Source of the DNA: Verrucomicrobiales bacterium
GTDB taxonomy: Bacteria > Verrucomicrobiota > Verrucomicrobiia > Verrucomicrobiales > DEV007
DNA: 6,674 nt
Direction: 5' to 3'
Assembly: GCA_002684575.1 (NCBI GenBank)
Contig: NYVP01000015.1
Span: 11,833 to 18,506 of the forward strand
Numbering within the stretch: the stretch's first letter is position 1; the number at the start of each line of letters is the position of its first letter. The position numbers were made by a program, and so were the translations under genes. The notes under the pieces are model-generated. The model saw only the letters and a list, made by a program, of their open reading frames with translations, had not been told where the DNA came from and did not search any database. This document shows, one piece after another, positions 1-6,640 of this stretch.

Positions 1-16
1 ATATTAAATGTTAAAT

Positions 17-62
17 AAAAAATAAGATATCTCATGTCTTTAGTTACTTAGATATAAATGAG
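17..62 (-). terminator. Weak candidate intrinsic terminator after the lipoprotein gene
   Basis: Downstream of the TAA on the minus strand, ATATCT (55-50) can pair with AGATAT (32-27). This is followed by CTTATTTTTT (26-17), a run of T. An alternative 5-base stem, CTCAT (62-58) with ATGAG (35-31), competes with it. The stems are short, AT-rich and have long loops, so this is only a tentative call. Confidence 0.22.
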
Positions 63-87
63 GTTTTGAGTGCAAATATCACTTACT

Positions 88-2379
88 TTAATTAATAGAG
101 ACTTGGTGATATTGATTAATTTTCGGATTTTTAAGAATTGTTTTTTTACCGTTTGGCCAGACAACCTCTATTTCTGATAACTCTTTAATTTTACCTAATC
201 CAAAATGTGCTCTTGAAGGGCTTTGAGAAGTAAAGCCATCTCCGTTAACAATTATTTTGCTCCAATTTCTATATTTTGATTTGGCCGTTATTACAGAACC
301 TATTGGTGAAGTAATTTCGTTATCTGCCAGATTTATACCTATCCAAGAGTTATTGGAATCAATAGTGTTTTTGTAGATATGAAGTCTTTGACTCATGGTC
401 TTGACGTTGTACTCAACCACAATGAGATCTTGGGTTCCATTTTCATCCATATCGGTGGCGAGGACTGATCTTGAATCATACTCAAAGGCTGAACCAAGAA
501 GAAAACCTGCGTTTAAAAAATCTTTTCCAGATTGATTGAGGTACATCGCATTATGTTCAAAACCGTTCCAAGAGAAATCTTTACCCAGCCCAGACAATAA
601 TTCCGTTTGGAAGAGATCATCGAGAACAGTGTTGGGTTTGGAATTCCCAGTGTATAGATCATGACACCAGAATCGAGTACAATAATCTTTGGCGGAATTG
701 CCGCTAATGTGTCCGTTGACCACATAAAGGTCGGTATCACCGTCCAAATCAAAATCAGTGGCAGTGCAACCCCAAGACCACCCCGAACGAGCTGCAGATG
801 AAGTGAATTTGGGTTGGGTGAAATTACCTTTGGTATCTCTTGTGAAGAGTCTATTACCAAAGGTCATTGGGGCTCTCATCATAGAGTATTTCTCATATCC
901 GGGTTTTGTTATTCCGAGACCATCTAATCGTCTTGCGGTCGTTGAGCTCATGCCAACGAGGCAAAGATCTTGAATGCCATCACTGTTCCAATCGCCAAAA
1001 GTATGTGACATTCCGAAGGCATACTTTTCGTCACCAAAATCTTCAGTCTTGTCTGTAAAGTTTCCCTTGCCATCATTAATGTAGAAATCCAACCCTGAGA
1101 AGTCAGCTACCACTACAAGGTCAGGGTGATTATCAAAATTTAGATCTACCAAAGAGGCGCTGAAAGTTCGTCGATCTCTCTTTTTAGCAAGTCCTGATTT
1201 TTGGGTAATGTCTGTAAAATTATTATTACCATCGTTTCTTAACAAATAATCAGGATATCCGTCATTGGCATCGTAATAAGGTGTGGGCATTGAGCCTCCT
1301 ATATATGGAGCTTTCCACTGACCGATAAAAAGATCCAAGTCGTTATCACCATCAATGTCAGCGGCGCTTAGTGCGTGTAAACCTTTGAGAGGGGGAAGGT
1401 TAAATTTTAAAGGAGCCTTGATAAAATTGCCTTCACTATTCCCTAAAAATAAAAGTAAAGATTCGTCAGTAGAATTGCCACCTATATAATCTACGTTTCC
1501 GTCTCCATTTAGATCGGCAAGGAGACCCGCCTCAGCAGGTCTGATTATGGGGTTGCGAAGAAAATCCTTTTTCGAATATTTACCCTCGCCCTCATTCTTA
1601 TAAATCAAATTACATCCGCCAGTTACGATTTCATTTAATCCATCACCATCCAGATCATATACCATTATAGGACTGAATCTCGGGTACCTTCCTGGGGCTT
1701 CAATTTTTGGATCGGCATTCATTGCCTCTTGAAAGATTTTTTTGCCTTTCCGGGTAATGATTTGCAAGTCGCTGAGATTAATTATTTCAGGCGTGGGAAA
1801 CTCTCCTTCACTGGTGGACCAAGTGACTTTAATTTTCCCTCGAATAATGACGCGCTTCTCTTCCTCATTGGATGTGCAATGCATTTCACATGAAATAATT
1901 GAACCTGCAGGTTCATTGTTTGCAGCTGGTATGAATTTAGAGTGGTGCCACTCACTTTGATTTAATCTCCATCCTTTTTGATGAAGTTGACTTATCAGTT
2001 TTTGATATTGGTCTCTGGTTAATTTTTTTTCTCTTCCCTTTAGGGCTTCTATTTTAATGCCATTAATTCCCCAGTCTGGAGATTCTTGAGGTGTCGGATC
2101 TCTAAGTATCAGGGTTTTGAATTTGAAATCATTGAGAACTTTGAGAGGGTCTGAATTTCTTAATTGATCCCAAAGGCTAATGAATACTTGTTCGTGTTGA
2201 ACAGCTTTCGTTTCATTTTCAAAAACCGTTTTATCGAGTTTTTCTCTCTCTTTTTGAATTTCTCTTATCGGACTATTTGATTCCGTGACTGCAATATCCG
2301 AGATTGTTTCCTCGGATTTATTGCAGCCACAGAATAAACAAATAATTATAGCAGAAGATAAGAAATAGATCTTACTCAT
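88..2379 (-). CDS. FG-GAP/VCBS-repeat lipoprotein with C-terminal ASPIC/UnbV domain (CRTAC1-like), 763 aa
   Basis: Probable surface-anchored beta-propeller lipoprotein. The N-terminus has a short basic start, a hydrophobic core (about 5-18) and a lipobox-like FCGC with Cys19 as the likely lipidated residue. The next residues are Asn-Lys, so there is no Asp at +2. Residues 24-60 are charged and linker-like; about 60-235 have no family I recognise. Seven calcium-loop motifs follow, starting at about residues 242 (DLDGDGLNE), 289, 341, 412 (DLNFDNHPD, degenerate), 463, 542 and 643 (DMDENGTQD). They are typical of FG-GAP/VCBS repeats and fit one seven-bladed propeller. Residues about 678-763 match the ASPIC/UnbV pattern: 'SPIGS', then 'GDGFTSQSPS', 'HFGLG', and 'VVWPNGK'. 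Such proteins are common in Planctomycetota, Verrucomicrobiota and Bacteroidota, and their roles are mostly unknown. The start lies inside the end of the upstream gene, suggesting coupled translation. Confidence 0.93.
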   Translation of the reverse strand: MSKIYFLSSAIIICLFCGCNKSEETISDIAVTESNSPIREIQKEREKLDKTVFENETKAVQHEQVFISLWDQLRNSDPLKVLNDFKFKTLILRDPTPQESPDWGINGIKIEALKGREKKLTRDQYQKLISQLHQKGWRLNQSEWHHSKFIPAANNEPAGSIISCEMHCTSNEEEKRVIIRGKIKVTWSTSEGEFPTPEIINLSDLQIITRKGKKIFQEAMNADPKIEAPGRYPRFSPIMVYDLDGDGLNEIVTGGCNLIYKNEGEGKYSKKDFLRNPIIRPAEAGLLADLNGDGNVDYIGGNSTDESLLLFLGNSEGNFIKAPLKFNLPPLKGLHALSAADIDGDNDLDLFIGQWKAPYIGGSMPTPYYDANDGYPDYLLRNDGNNNFTDITQKSGLAKKRDRRTFSASLVDLNFDNHPDLVVVADFSGLDFYINDGKGNFTDKTEDFGDEKYAFGMSHTFGDWNSDGIQDLCLVGMSSTTARRLDGLGITKPGYEKYSMMRAPMTFGNRLFTRDTKGNFTQPKFTSSAARSGWSWGCTATDFDLDGDTDLYVVNGHISGNSAKDYCTRFWCHDLYTGNSKPNTVLDDLFQTELLSGLGKDFSWNGFEHNAMYLNQSGKDFLNAGFLLGSAFEYDSRSVLATDMDENGTQDLIVVEYNVKTMSQRLHIYKNTIDSNNSWIGINLADNEITSPIGSVITAKSKYRNWSKIIVNGDGFTSQSPSRAHFGLGKIKELSEIEVVWPNGKKTILKNPKINQYHQVSIN
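91..348 (-). other. ASPIC/UnbV C-terminal domain of the propeller lipoprotein
   Basis: Residues about 678-763 carry the usual order of landmarks for this domain. 'WIGINL' and 'SPIGSVITA' come first, then 'GDGFTSQSPS', 'HFGLGK', 'IEVVWPNGKK', and a final Asn-Gln-Tyr stretch close to the C-terminus. The domain regularly follows FG-GAP/VCBS propellers in CRTAC1-like proteins. Its biochemical role is unknown. Confidence 0.85.
2372..2379 (-). promoter_or_regulatory. 8-base stop/start overlap (ATGAGTAA), likely translational coupling
   Basis: On the minus strand the upstream gene ends ...GAT GAG TAA, while the lipoprotein gene begins ATG AGT AAG in another frame, so start and stop share ATGAGTAA. 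The bases just before this ATG (GTACGTAAACTAG) contain no well-placed Shine-Dalgarno sequence; the nearest GAG is about 12 bases away. Reinitiation by ribosomes finishing the upstream gene is the simplest explanation. This start is supported by the lipoprotein signal that follows immediately. Confidence 0.8.
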
Positions 2380-5300
2380 CTAGTTTACGTACTCGATAGA
2401 AAAGTTGTCTAGATTCGGCAAATCCTGAGATGTCAGTAAAGGTTCCAACTCCTTTGGAGCCTAGAACATTGTCATCAATTTCTTGCCATATTTCACAGTC
2501 CTCCGAAGCATCTACCGCATAAACCACGTTAGGTCTGGCGTTAAATTTAATTTCTATATTTCCATCAGCATTTCTTACTACTGATGTAATAGCAAAAGGA
2601 GCAGCAGGTGCTATGAGCTCGGACGCTATGCTGCCTTCGAACAGAGTTTGGATTTGCACCTCATCCAAGGGTTTGTTGAAGATTGCAAATTCATCTATTC
2701 TCCCAGCAAGGCTATTTCCCTGGTTTAAATCAGATCCAATATTAATGACTCCATTAAATTCATCTAGAGGTTCTGCGCCTCCTTGACTTGCCGCAAGCTG
2801 TCCGTCAACCCAGATCTCCATGGTTCCCTCTTCATCTCTTTGAAAGACAAAATGTTGCCATGTGTCAGTATTTACTTGCCCACCAACAGTTAATCTTTGA
2901 GGCGCTCCGCAACAACCTGACTGATCAAAATAGATGGTTCCATTTGACCAAGGTGTGTGTGCCTGGAAACCACGCTGGCTACCAGTTGCATTCGGGGCAA
3001 CCATCCAGAAGGCGCTCGTATTACCAACCTCTGTGGTATTTTGCCAGAACGCTACTGAAAGTTCATTGGTGTCAAAAGGTTCACTGAAGTGATCGCCCTC
3101 AGGAGTGACGGCAGAAGACTGATCATTAACAGTTCCTAGGTCTAATGCATAGTCGCCTACAGCTCCACTGTAACCATCTCCATCTTCCGAATAAGAGGCA
3201 GATCCCAAAAGTTCAGCACTTGGAGCATTGCCAGATACATCTGCCGCAATAGTAGGATCAGATGGATCATTAAAGTCCCAATAAGCAAGAAGCTTTAGTT
3301 CTGGAACAGGAGGAGTACTGTTTGGATTGTTTGGATCTGAAAGAGAGTCAATAACCTCCTTAGAATCTGAGTACCCATCACCGTCACTGTCCGCATTGAG
3401 AGGATCTGTGCCAGTGTTGTTTAAATTGACGAAGATACCTGTATTAGATTCGACTCCGTCAAGTAGTCCATCCTTATCACTGTCCGCATTTAAAGGATTA
3501 GTCTTGGTGTCCGTAATTTCTACCTTGTCATTCAGACCATCATTATCTGAATCTGCTTTGTCAGGTTTGGTTCTTGCTTCAAATTCCTCAATATTGGTTA
3601 AGCCATCGTTATCTTCATCACCTTCAGGATCATCGACTCCGTATTTTTCTTCCCAAGCATCAGGGAGTCCATCACCGTCCTTATCTTCCTGAGTTGCTCC
3701 GATCGGGCTCACTCCGTCAGCCAAGGCTTCAATTGCTGATTCTGGTAACACTTCTCGCCAAATTGCGATATCGTCAACATGACCATTGTAAGGGATTTCA
3801 CCATTGTTACGACCACCAAAGATGAAGGTTCCTCCACCATTAGGCGCACGCTGTGCAGTAGGCCCACCATCAACTTGGCCATTTAAGTATATCGTCGCCT
3901 CATCGATTGCACCATCATAGGTCCATACGGCATGAACCCATTGATCTGCTTCAAGTACTGTGCTTGCATTCCAGTCCGCTCCCCAGTGAGCGCTGTGGAG
4001 TAATCCTCCATTACGAATACCGTTATGGATGCCTTGCTGAGTCTGTCCCCACATGAAGCCCTCACCACCGGCTGAGCCTATCGGCTTCATCCAACAGGCA
4101 AAAGTATAACTTCCATCTTCGAAGTCACGAATCATGGAATTCATATCAATACTCGGAAAATCAAGGTGACCACCATTAAAGCTGGCTCCGGTGGTGGGTG
4201 TTGGCCCAACGTCAGCGCCATCAACATCAAAGGTGACGTCTCCATCTACCACTCCATCATTGCCGTTTCCACTTAAGTCTGCGACCTCACCTTCGAAATC
4301 CAAATAAAGATAAGGGAATGGAAGGACGCCTTTACTATTTTCGTCATTAGGGTCTGTTCCTCCAATGATTTCACCACCATCTGCATAACCATCACCGTCT
4401 GTATCTGAATTGTTAGGATCAGTTCCCGTATTTTCCTCATCAACCAATTCACCAGTGTTGGTTTCAACTCCGTCAGCCAAACCGTCTCTATCAGTGTCCG
4501 CTTTTTTGGGATCAGTTCCAGTATTAGTCGCACTAACATATGTTCCGGTGTTGGTTTCAACTCCATCACTTAGCCCATCATCATCCGTATCTGCTTTGGT
4601 TGGATCGGTTTTAGTTTCCTCGTATTCATCAAGATCAGTCAATCCATCACCATCAAAGTCACCAGTCCCTGCTCCAGGTCCAGGTCCAGACGCGTTGCCG
4701 TTCAAGTCTTCAAGATTGTCAGCAAACTTCTCCTCGTAAAAGTCAGGCAGACCGTCTCCATCCTGATCTTCATCAGTTCTTCCTATTGGACTTGCTCCAT
4801 CAACCAATTCTCTAATTGATCCCTGCGGAAGCGCCTCGTTCCAAACGGCGACATCATCGACCAAACCGCGATAGTTGTCTCCGCCCCCGTTGCTTCCACC
4901 TACAATCAAGTTTCCACTTCCATTCGGTGCGCGTTTGCCACCGGTCCAGTCCACCTCGCCATTAAGATATATTGTGCCAACGTCAGCGTCTCCATCATAG
5001 ACCCACGCAGCGTGTATCCACTCGCCATCTAATGTACCTAGGTTGGTTGCGCCATTTGTGTCAGCTCCCCAGTGTGCTTGGTGTAAAAATCCGCCGTTAC
5101 GGATGCCATTATGGATGCCCTCTTGTGTTTGCCCCCAAAGGAACTTATTACCGTTTATGTCACTTGGTTTAATCCACGCTGAGAGGGTATAACTATTTTC
5201 TCCTTCAATATCCTGAATGATACCTGACAAATCAACACCTGGAAAATTGATGTAACCTCCGTTGAAGTTGCCAGCTGCGAATGGAGTTGATCCGCCTTCT

Positions 5301-6640
5301 GCACCTTCTGCATCAAAGGTAATAGCACCGCTAACGTCTCCGTCATTACCTTGTTCACTTGAATCAACCGCACCATCCTCAAAGTCCACGTATAGGATGG
5401 GAGAAGGAATCGAACCCTTACTGTTTTCATCATTTGGATCAGAGCCTCCAGCAACCTCATAGCCGTCACTATAACCATCACCATCGGAATCAGCATTGTT
5501 GGGGTCTGTGCCTGTGCTTTCCTCGTCTACAAGCTCACCGGTATTGGTTTCAACACTATCAGCGAGGCCATCTCCATCGGTATCCGCGTTTTTGGGATCA
5601 GTTCCTGTGTTTGTTGCGTTTACATAAGTCCCAGTGTTAGTTTCAACACCATCACTGAGTCCGTCAGCATCTGTATCCGCCTTGGTTGGGTCGGTCTTAG
5701 TTTCCTCGTACTCATCAAGGTCACTCAATCCATCACCGTCAAAGTCGCCAGTTCCCGACCCAGGTCCAGGTCCTCCAGCATTGCCATTCAAATCTTCAAG
5801 ATTGTCCACAAGCTTTTCTTCCCAAATATCTGGAAGCCCATCCTCGTCCTCATCACTCGTATCAATTAACTCGAGAGGGCTGCTGCCTCCAGCAAGAGAG
5901 GCAATCTGATCCTCATCAAGAATATTATTAAAAATCGCAAAATCATCGATTCTTCCTGCCATGCTATTAGCTTGAGTAGGGCCTTCGGCACCAACGGAGA
6001 TAATTCCATTAAACTCATCAAGAGGCTCTGCTCCGCCTTTACTAGCCGCTTGAACTCCATCAACCCAAATCTCCATATTTCCATCAGCATCTCTCTGAAA
6101 AACAAAATGTTGCCATTCATTCAACTGAACGAGATTACCTCCGACGGTCAAACGTTGGGGAGGGTTACAGCAGCCAGACTGATCGAAGTAGATCGTTCCA
6201 TTACCCCATGGTGTGTGAGATTGAAAGCCCCTTTCATTAGATCCTGCCGCGGGTGAATGTATCCAAAACGAACTTGTATTGCCGGTTTGAGTGGTGTTCT
6301 GCCAGAAAACAACAGACATCGCGTTATTATCGTAAGCGGTATTCAAGTGATCTCCTTCAAGCGTTTGTGCCAATGAGCCATCGTTAACCCCGCCAAGATC
6401 AAGAGCATAATCTCCCACCGAATCACTGAAGCCGTCACCATCATCGGTGTAAGCAGCACCGCCGATAAACTCTAGATCAGGAGAACTACCCGTGACATCG
6501 GAAGATGCTGCAGGATCAGACGGATCATTGAAATCCCAGTATCCTAAAATTTCGAGTTCTTGGGATTTAGTTGTCATTACCGATAAAAATATCAGTAGCG
6601 TTATTTTAATTGCGATTGTGGAGGATCTAATTGTTTTCAT
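2372..6640 (-). CDS. Secreted multidomain LamG / bacterial TSP3-repeat protein, 1422 aa
   Basis: Probable exported, calcium-dependent surface or extracellular protein; no enzyme motif is visible. Residues 1-26 form a signal peptide (basic start MKTIR, hydrophobic core around 11-22, likely cleavage near TKS-QE). Domain order, by residue: LamG type A at about 31-252, TSP3 block at 263-410, LamG type B at 415-616, TSP3 block at 623-771, LamG type B at 776-976, TSP3 block at 986-1110, LamG type A at 1117-1338, and a C-terminal beta-rich module at about 1347-1420 ending FYRVRKLDE. The LamG calls rest on repeated strand motifs such as W-x-H-x-x-x-x-x-D, 'TIYLNG' or 'EIWVDG', and 'DD(I/V)A(I/V)W'. 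The TSP3 calls rest on DxDxDG(L/Y)xD loops. LamG folds often bind glycans, but binding residues cannot be assigned here. The ATG at 6640 is preferred because the signal peptide follows at once. However, the frame stays open to the window edge and no Shine-Dalgarno sequence precedes it. The stop codon overlaps the next gene. Sure of the architecture, unsure of the function. Confidence 0.93.
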   Translation of the reverse strand: MKTIRSSTIAIKITLLIFLSVMTTKSQELEILGYWDFNDPSDPAASSDVTGSSPDLEFIGGAAYTDDGDGFSDSVGDYALDLGGVNDGSLAQTLEGDHLNTAYDNNAMSVVFWQNTTQTGNTSSFWIHSPAAGSNERGFQSHTPWGNGTIYFDQSGCCNPPQRLTVGGNLVQLNEWQHFVFQRDADGNMEIWVDGVQAASKGGAEPLDEFNGIISVGAEGPTQANSMAGRIDDFAIFNNILDEDQIASLAGGSSPLELIDTSDEDEDGLPDIWEEKLVDNLEDLNGNAGGPGPGSGTGDFDGDGLSDLDEYEETKTDPTKADTDADGLSDGVETNTGTYVNATNTGTDPKNADTDGDGLADSVETNTGELVDEESTGTDPNNADSDGDGYSDGYEVAGGSDPNDENSKGSIPSPILYVDFEDGAVDSSEQGNDGDVSGAITFDAEGAEGGSTPFAAGNFNGGYINFPGVDLSGIIQDIEGENSYTLSAWIKPSDINGNKFLWGQTQEGIHNGIRNGGFLHQAHWGADTNGATNLGTLDGEWIHAAWVYDGDADVGTIYLNGEVDWTGGKRAPNGSGNLIVGGSNGGGDNYRGLVDDVAVWNEALPQGSIRELVDGASPIGRTDEDQDGDGLPDFYEEKFADNLEDLNGNASGPGPGAGTGDFDGDGLTDLDEYEETKTDPTKADTDDDGLSDGVETNTGTYVSATNTGTDPKKADTDRDGLADGVETNTGELVDEENTGTDPNNSDTDGDGYADGGEIIGGTDPNDENSKGVLPFPYLYLDFEGEVADLSGNGNDGVVDGDVTFDVDGADVGPTPTTGASFNGGHLDFPSIDMNSMIRDFEDGSYTFACWMKPIGSAGGEGFMWGQTQQGIHNGIRNGGLLHSAHWGADWNASTVLEADQWVHAVWTYDGAIDEATIYLNGQVDGGPTAQRAPNGGGTFIFGGRNNGEIPYNGHVDDIAIWREVLPESAIEALADGVSPIGATQEDKDGDGLPDAWEEKYGVDDPEGDEDNDGLTNIEEFEARTKPDKADSDNDGLNDKVEITDTKTNPLNADSDKDGLLDGVESNTGIFVNLNNTGTDPLNADSDGDGYSDSKEVIDSLSDPNNPNSTPPVPELKLLAYWDFNDPSDPTIAADVSGNAPSAELLGSASYSEDGDGYSGAVGDYALDLGTVNDQSSAVTPEGDHFSEPFDTNELSVAFWQNTTEVGNTSAFWMVAPNATGSQRGFQAHTPWSNGTIYFDQSGCCGAPQRLTVGGQVNTDTWQHFVFQRDEEGTMEIWVDGQLAASQGGAEPLDEFNGVINIGSDLNQGNSLAGRIDEFAIFNKPLDEVQIQTLFEGSIASELIAPAAPFAITSVVRNADGNIEIKFNARPNVVYAVDASEDCEIWQEIDDNVLGSKGVGTFTDISGFAESRQLFYRVRKLDE
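2381..2602 (-). other. C-terminal beta-rich module ending FYRVRKLDE
   Basis: Residues about 1347-1420 of the secreted protein follow the LamG domain after a short 'APAAPF' linker. The segment has 'ITSVVRNADGNIEIKF', 'VVYAVDASEDCEIWQEI', 'GTFTD' and 'LFYRVRK'. From general knowledge, similar tails ('Y.VE.S.D...W' followed by 'F.D' and 'FYRVR') are common at the ends of secreted Verrucomicrobiota proteins. No PEP-CTERM, LPXTG or hydrophobic anchor is present. Its role is not established; a sorting, docking or simple beta-sandwich role are all possible. Confidence 0.55.
2627..3292 (-). repeat. LamG type A domain, copy 2 (residues about 1117-1338)
   Basis: Fourth beta-sandwich domain. It shares with the first domain 'YWDFNDPSDP', 'GDYALDLG', 'FWQNTT', 'NGTIYFDQSGCC', 'PQRLTVGG', 'WQHFVFQRD', 'GGAEPLDEFNG' and 'AGRID(D/E)FAIFN'. 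The vicinal cysteines are C1243 and C1244. There is a two-residue gap after 'LTVGG' relative to copy 1. Confidence 0.85.
3311..3685 (-). repeat. TSP3-like calcium-loop block 3 (five loops, divergent)
   Basis: Five loops start at residues 986 (DKDGDGLPD), 1008 (DEDNDGLTN), 1030 (DSDNDGLND), 1053 (DSDKDGLLD) and 1084 (DSDGDGYSD). It lacks the GPGPG spacer and has only one NTG-type spacer ('ESNTGIFVNLNNTGTDP'). It is therefore shorter and less like blocks 1 and 2 than those are like each other. It ends in the Pro-rich linker 'NPNSTPPVPE' before the last LamG domain. Confidence 0.88.
3713..4315 (-). repeat. LamG type B domain, copy 2 (residues about 776-976)
   Basis: Third beta-sandwich domain. 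Landmarks are 'YLYLDFEG', 'SYTFACWMKP', 'MWGQTQQGIHNGIRNGG', 'HWGAD', 'WVHAVWTYDG', 'ATIYLNGQVD', 'RAPNGGG' and 'VDDIAIWREVLP'. It is followed by 'GVSPIG', which matches 'GASPIG' after type B copy 1. This shows that the tail of the domain and the start of the next TSP3 block were duplicated as one unit. Confidence 0.85.
4328..4772 (-). repeat. TSP3-like calcium-loop block 2 (five loops)
   Basis: Five loops start at residues 625 (DQDGDGLPD), 661 (DFDGDGLTD), 684 (DTDDDGLSD), 715 (DTDRDGLAD) and 746 (DTDGDGYAD). Block 2 aligns without gaps to block 1 at an offset of 362 residues (1086 bases), including the GPGPG spacer and the two NTGT spacers. One loop has Arg (DTDRDG) where block 1 has Gly, at a non-ligand position, so calcium binding is probably kept. 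Confidence 0.9.
4793..5398 (-). repeat. LamG type B domain, copy 1 (residues about 415-616)
   Basis: Second beta-sandwich domain. Landmarks are 'ILYVDFEDG', 'SYTLSAWIKP', 'LWGQTQEGIHNGIRNGG', 'HWGAD', 'WIHAAWVYDG', 'GTIYLNGEVD', 'RAPNG' and 'VDDVAVWNEALP'. These fit the LamG_3 / concanavalin-A-like pattern. Its partner is the domain at 3713-4315, about half identical by eye. It lacks the cysteine pair and the 'FDQSGCC' motif of the outer domains. Confidence 0.85.
5411..5852 (-). repeat. TSP3-like calcium-loop block 1 (five loops)
   Basis: Five loops start at residues 263 (DEDEDGLPD), 299 (DFDGDGLSD), 322 (DTDADGLSD), 353 (DTDGDGLAD) and 384 (DSDGDGYSD). They are separated by 'GPGPGSGTG' and by 'ETNTGTYVNATNTGTDP' spacers. 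Alternating Asp ligands followed by DG are the hallmark of bacterial TSP3 repeats, which bind calcium and stiffen linkers between domains. The block is nearly the same as block 2, with about 20 differences in 143 ungapped residues. Confidence 0.9.
5885..6550 (-). repeat. LamG type A domain, copy 1 (residues about 31-252)
   Basis: First beta-sandwich domain of the secreted protein. It begins 'GYWDFNDPSDP' and carries 'GDYALDLG', 'MSVVFWQNTT', 'HTPWGNGTIYFDQSGCC', 'WQHFVFQRD', 'MEIWVDG' and 'AGRIDDFAIFN'. This is the LamG_3 / concanavalin-A-like pattern. By hand alignment it is about two thirds identical to the last LamG domain (2627-3292) and clearly different from the two inner ones. The vicinal cysteines are C157 and C158. 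Confidence 0.85.

Noticed and set aside
758..973. Short open frames within the propeller gene (also 513-860 minus and 1742-1960 plus)
   Set aside because: They are nested in the lipoprotein gene in other frames, without motifs or ribosome binding sites.
2330..2400. A separate promoter for the lipoprotein gene
   Set aside because: The start overlaps the preceding stop and no convincing -35/-10 pair stands out in the end of the upstream gene.
2788..3087. Plus-strand open frame of 99 codons opposite the last LamG domain
   Set aside because: It has a low-quality composition, no recognisable motif, and is fully inside a well-supported minus-strand gene.
3327..3692. Plus-strand Ser/Pro/Leu-rich open frame with SPSLSxSAL repeats (similar frames at 4410-4739 and 5634-5909)
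   Set aside because: These lie exactly opposite the calcium-loop blocks. Their repeats are the reverse complement of DxDxDGLSD codons, and they have no independent start signal; they are antisense shadows.
4328..5852. Repeated DNA that might be a CRISPR array or mobile-element repeat
   Set aside because: The repeats keep one reading frame, vary at third codon positions and encode calcium loops. There are no identical direct repeats with unique spacers.
2627..6550. LamG domains as glycoside hydrolases (concanavalin-A-like fold is shared with family 16 enzymes)
   Set aside because: No ExDxxE-type catalytic motif is visible in any of the four domains, so an enzyme call is not supported.
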